A stretch of DNA of 18,740 bases from CAYWHE01 sp964458125 (lineage in GTDB: Bacteria > Bacteroidota > Bacteroidia > AKYH767-A > OLB10): assembly GCA_964458125.1 (NCBI GenBank), contig CAYWHE010000067.1, positions 1 to 18,740 on the forward strand, read 5' to 3'. The translations under genes and the position numbers were made by a program. This document shows positions 16,174 to 18,740 of this stretch, piece by piece. The notes under the pieces are model-generated. The model did no database searches, was not told the DNA's origin, and worked only from the letters and a program-made list of their open reading frames with translations. How positions within the stretch are numbered: the stretch's first letter is position 1; each line of letters opens with the position of its first letter.

Positions 16174-18267
16174 ATGGCAGTTATAGGTAAAATCAGGCAA
16201 CGGGCCGGCTTGCTGATCGGTATTGTGGGCTTTAGCCTTGTAGCCTTTATCCTGGGTGATTTGCTTACCAGCAACAGGCAGTTTCTTTCCGATGGAGGAA
16301 CTGATGTGGCCGTGATTGGCGGCAGTAAAATCAATATCCGCGACTTTGAAGCCCGGGTGAATGAGCTGGAAGAGAATTATAAACTCAACAACAAGGTGGA
16401 AACGGTCGATCAGAACGCCATTGACCAGCTCCGGGAACAGGCCTGGAATATGATCATTAATGAAGAGGTCCTGGGAAAACAATATAAAAAACTGGGCATT
16501 ACCGTCAGTACGGATGAACTGTTCGACATGGTCCAGGGTAAAAATATTCATCCCCAGATCAGGGATGCCTTCAAGGATCCCAAAACCGGCATGTTTAGCC
16601 CTGCCAACGTGATTAATTTCCTCAAAAACATGGATAGCGACCCGACAGGCAAAACCCGTGCGCAATGGCTGAATTTTGAAAATGCCATCCGCGAAGAAAG
16701 AGTGGGTCAGAAATACAGTGAAATGATCAAACAAGGCCTGTATGTCACTACTGCCGAAGCTAAAATGAATTACGAAGTGACCGGTCGCACGGCCAGTATC
16801 CGGTTTGTGAGCGTCAACTACAATACCGTACCGGACAGCAGCATAAAAATTGTAAACAGTGACCTGGAGAATTATTACAACGAGCATAAGGCCATTTATA
16901 AGCAGGAGGCTTCCCGGAAAATTGATTTCGTGGTGTTTGATGTGCTTCCTTCCGATGCCGACAGGAAGCAGATCCTGGAGTCCATCAGCCGCGAGATGGA
17001 GCCGTTTAAAACGGCTGCAAATGATTCCCTGTTTGTAGCCCTGAACAGCGATTCAAAACCTGATGAAACGTTTCATAAAGCTGGCATCCTGTCCCCGAAC
17101 ATTGATACCATCATGTTTAACTCACCTGTTGGAACTGTTGTGGGGCCTTATGAAGAGGGAGGTTCGTTTAAGATCTCCAAACTTTCCGCCGTTAAAAATC
17201 TGCCGGATTCTGTAAAGGCACGCCATATCCTTCTGAAAATTGAAAAACCCGAAGATAAGGACAAGGTGATGGCTATGGCAGACAGCTTAAAGAACCTGAT
17301 TCAGAAAGGAACCAAATTTGAATCCCTGACGGGCTTGTCAGCCGACCAGGGATCGGCGGCCAAAGGAGGAGACCTGGGCTGGTTCCAGCAGGGCATGATG
17401 GTGAAAGCCTTTAACGATGCCTGTTTCGAAGGGAAAAAGGGCGATCTTCCCATTGTACAGTCTGAATTTGGCGTTCACCTGATTGAAATCCTGGATCAGG
17501 GTAAAACACAGCCTGTGGTTAAAGTGGCTACCATTGAAAGAAAACTGGAGCCGGGTTCCAAAACGTTCCAGGCCATTTTTGCCAGGGCCAATGAATTTGC
17601 CGGCAAAAACAATACGGCCAGCGCATTCGACAAGGCGGCTGCAGATCAGAACCTCAATAAACGTACTGCTGATAATCTGAAGGAAACGGACAAGAACCTG
17701 CCCGGTGTGGAAGGTGCACGTGAACTGGTTCGCTGGGTGTATAAAGCCAAAAAGGATGAAGTATCCAAAGCCTACGAAATGGATAATAAGTTTGTCGTGG
17801 CCCATCTTGTGGAAATACGTGAAAAAGGCATAGCGCCGCTTGAACAGGTAAAGCCGCAGGTGGAAGCCGAAGTCAGGAGAATAAAAAAGTATGAGGTGAT
17901 CAGTGAAAAAATGAATGCCGCCGGAATATCAAATCTCGATGGGCTTGCATCCAAAATGAATACCACTGTGATGACAGCCGAAAACATCAGTTTTGCATCC
18001 CCGTATATTCAAAACGTAGGGTCGGAGCCGGAACTGGTCGGAACCATCTTTGCACTTAAAAAGGGCGAAACCTCCAAACCTGTGAAAGGTGCATCGGGAG
18101 TTACGGTAGTAACCCTGATCGACCTGAAGGAGCCGGCTCCCACCAAAGATTACACGGCCAGCAAAAAACAACTCATGCAAATGACCGGTCAGCGGTCACA
18201 ATATGAAGTGTTTAACGCGCTTAAGGAAAGTGCTGAAATTAAAGATAACCGCGGTAAATTTTATTGA
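16174..18267 (+). CDS. PpiD/SurA-like membrane-anchored peptidyl-prolyl isomerase
   Basis: A 697-aa periplasmic folding factor anchored by one N-terminal helix (about residues 11-30, AGLLIGIVGFSLVAFILGDL). A SurA-N-like chaperone region follows (about 45-220; QAWNMIINEEVLGKQYKKLGI is characteristic). One parvulin rotamase domain lies at about 344-441, from VKARHILLKIEKP through GGDLGWFQQGMMVKAFNDACFEGKKGD to FGVHLIEILDQ. The C-terminal part is a second helical and partly rotamase-like region ending at NRGKFY. Size and order match Bacteroidota PpiD homologues. Its expected role is folding of outer-membrane and secreted proteins, which fits the neighbouring barrel and LptC genes. A strong terminator follows within 30 nt of the stop. 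Confidence 0.93.
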   Translation: MAVIGKIRQRAGLLIGIVGFSLVAFILGDLLTSNRQFLSDGGTDVAVIGGSKINIRDFEARVNELEENYKLNNKVETVDQNAIDQLREQAWNMIINEEVLGKQYKKLGITVSTDELFDMVQGKNIHPQIRDAFKDPKTGMFSPANVINFLKNMDSDPTGKTRAQWLNFENAIREERVGQKYSEMIKQGLYVTTAEAKMNYEVTGRTASIRFVSVNYNTVPDSSIKIVNSDLENYYNEHKAIYKQEASRKIDFVVFDVLPSDADRKQILESISREMEPFKTAANDSLFVALNSDSKPDETFHKAGILSPNIDTIMFNSPVGTVVGPYEEGGSFKISKLSAVKNLPDSVKARHILLKIEKPEDKDKVMAMADSLKNLIQKGTKFESLTGLSADQGSAAKGGDLGWFQQGMMVKAFNDACFEGKKGDLPIVQSEFGVHLIEILDQGKTQPVVKVATIERKLEPGSKTFQAIFARANEFAGKNNTASAFDKAAADQNLNKRTADNLKETDKNLPGVEGARELVRWVYKAKKDEVSKAYEMDNKFVVAHLVEIREKGIAPLEQVKPQVEAEVRRIKKYEVISEKMNAAGISNLDGLASKMNTTVMTAENISFASPYIQNVGSEPELVGTIFALKKGETSKPVKGASGVTVVTLIDLKEPAPTKDYTASKKQLMQMTGQRSQYEVFNALKESAEIKDNRGKFY

Positions 18268-18294
18268 TTCCGAATCCCGGTTTTACCGCTCAGC

Positions 18295-18323
18295 AGACCG
18301 GCCGGTCATGCCGGTCTTTTTTT
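18295..18323 (+). terminator. Intrinsic terminator of the foldase gene
   Basis: The stem AGACCGGC (18295-18302) pairs with GCCGGTCT (18310-18317) around a 7-nt loop and is followed by a T-run to 18323. It closes the plus-strand envelope cluster. The 267 bases from 18324 to 18590 hold no gene or other signal I can support. Confidence 0.92.
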
Positions 18324-18590
18324 ATATGATCCGGATGAATTACAGACCGCGAGGCGGATTCAGTCAATCCGATCAGGATGTCCATCGGCCGGGTATTTCA
18401 ATCCCTTACCATTCTTTTCCGAAACATCCTGCGGAAGAAGTATGACATCGTTTGTTTGAAAGGTACTCAGCAGCATTTCCTGAAACGATTCGCCTGAAGA
18501 AATAGCTGGCCATGTGTTTGTCCGTCAAATTGGAAAATCAATTTACAGGACCCCGATGCGCACCTGATTACAAACAGAAAAAGCGAAGGC

Positions 18591-18626
18591 AAAAAGAGGC
18601 TGTTCCAACCCCCTTGGAACAGCCTC
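18591..18626 (-). terminator. Intrinsic terminator of the right-edge T9SS cargo gene
   Basis: A perfect 13-bp stem, GAGGCTGTTCCAA with TTGGAACAGCCTC (18596-18608 and 18614-18626), has a 5-nt loop. On the minus strand it is followed by five U residues (18595 to 18591). It lies 24 nt after the stop at 18651. Confidence 0.92.
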
Positions 18627-18650
18627 AGAAAAGGTTAACTACAGCTGAAA

Positions 18651-18740
18651 TTATTTTTCGTTGAGTATGGTAACAGTACCCGTATATTCTTTTCCGTCAT
18701 CCAGTTTGAGGATGTAGAAGTAGGTTCCATCGCTGAGGTT
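18651..18740 (-). CDS. C-terminal end of a T9SS cargo protein (partial)
   Basis: Only the last 29 codons and the TAA are inside the window; the gene continues to the right. The residues LSDGTYFYILKLDDGKEYTG followed by TVTILNEK match the final strands of the gliding-motility-associated (type B) T9SS sorting domain, where DGTYFYIL and YTGxVxI are typical. The protein is therefore probably exported through the outer membrane by T9SS and kept at the surface or released. Its main domains cannot be seen. Confidence 0.8.
   Translation of the reverse strand, partial: NLSDGTYFYILKLDDGKEYTGTVTILNEK

Noticed and set aside
18203..18445. An 80-codon plus-strand frame over the foldase end
   Set aside because: It begins inside the foldase in another frame and runs through the terminator hairpin.

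Overview
The window reads as chromosome of a member of the Bacteroidota (Sphingobacteriia/Chitinophagia-like). Four things point there: a partial type IX secretion (T9SS) C-terminal sorting domain at the right edge, a giant PKD-repeat surface protein, promoter boxes of the TAnnTTTG type with poor Shine-Dalgarno sequences, and the conserved order coaX - outer membrane protein - lptC - small membrane protein - CNNM/CBS protein - PpiD-like foldase. No insertion sequence, phage gene, integrase or CRISPR array was seen.

Left part (41-9104, all minus strand). In transcription order: a 195-aa secreted or anchored protein with an Fn3-like fold (8517-9104), an 1846-aa protein with 18 PKD repeats followed by Fn3-like domains (2710-8250), a two-transmembrane histidine kinase (1634-2611), and gpmI, the cofactor-independent phosphoglycerate mutase (41-1624). 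The kinase and gpmI are 9 bp apart and probably cotranscribed. The giant protein stops in the middle of its fourth Fn3-like domain and has no T9SS sorting domain, so it looks C-terminally truncated.

Middle part (9105-11857). A 727-bp gap contains several inverted repeats, a good minus-strand promoter box and a U8 tract after a hairpin. It may encode an undescribed minus-strand RNA. It is followed by an unrecognised helical 486-aa protein with an HTH-like N-terminus (plus strand). A bidirectional terminator separates that gene from a convergent single-domain response regulator, which lies 31 nt downstream of tRNA-Phe(GAA) with no terminator between them.

Right part (11975-18267, plus strand). 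This is an envelope-biogenesis cluster with tight or overlapping junctions: coaX (coenzyme A synthesis), a beta-barrel outer membrane protein, the LptC lipoprotein (LPS export), a 68-aa two-helix membrane protein, a CNNM/CBS/CorC-HlyC membrane protein (GldE-like) and a PpiD/SurA-like periplasmic prolyl isomerase ending in a clean intrinsic terminator. The window closes with a minus-strand T9SS cargo gene of which only the last 29 codons are present, with its own 13-bp-stem terminator.

Most of the window is ordinary core genome. The best candidates for something new are the structured gap at about 9505-9795, the truncated PKD protein and the tRNA-response regulator arrangement. No complete novel system is evident from sequence alone.
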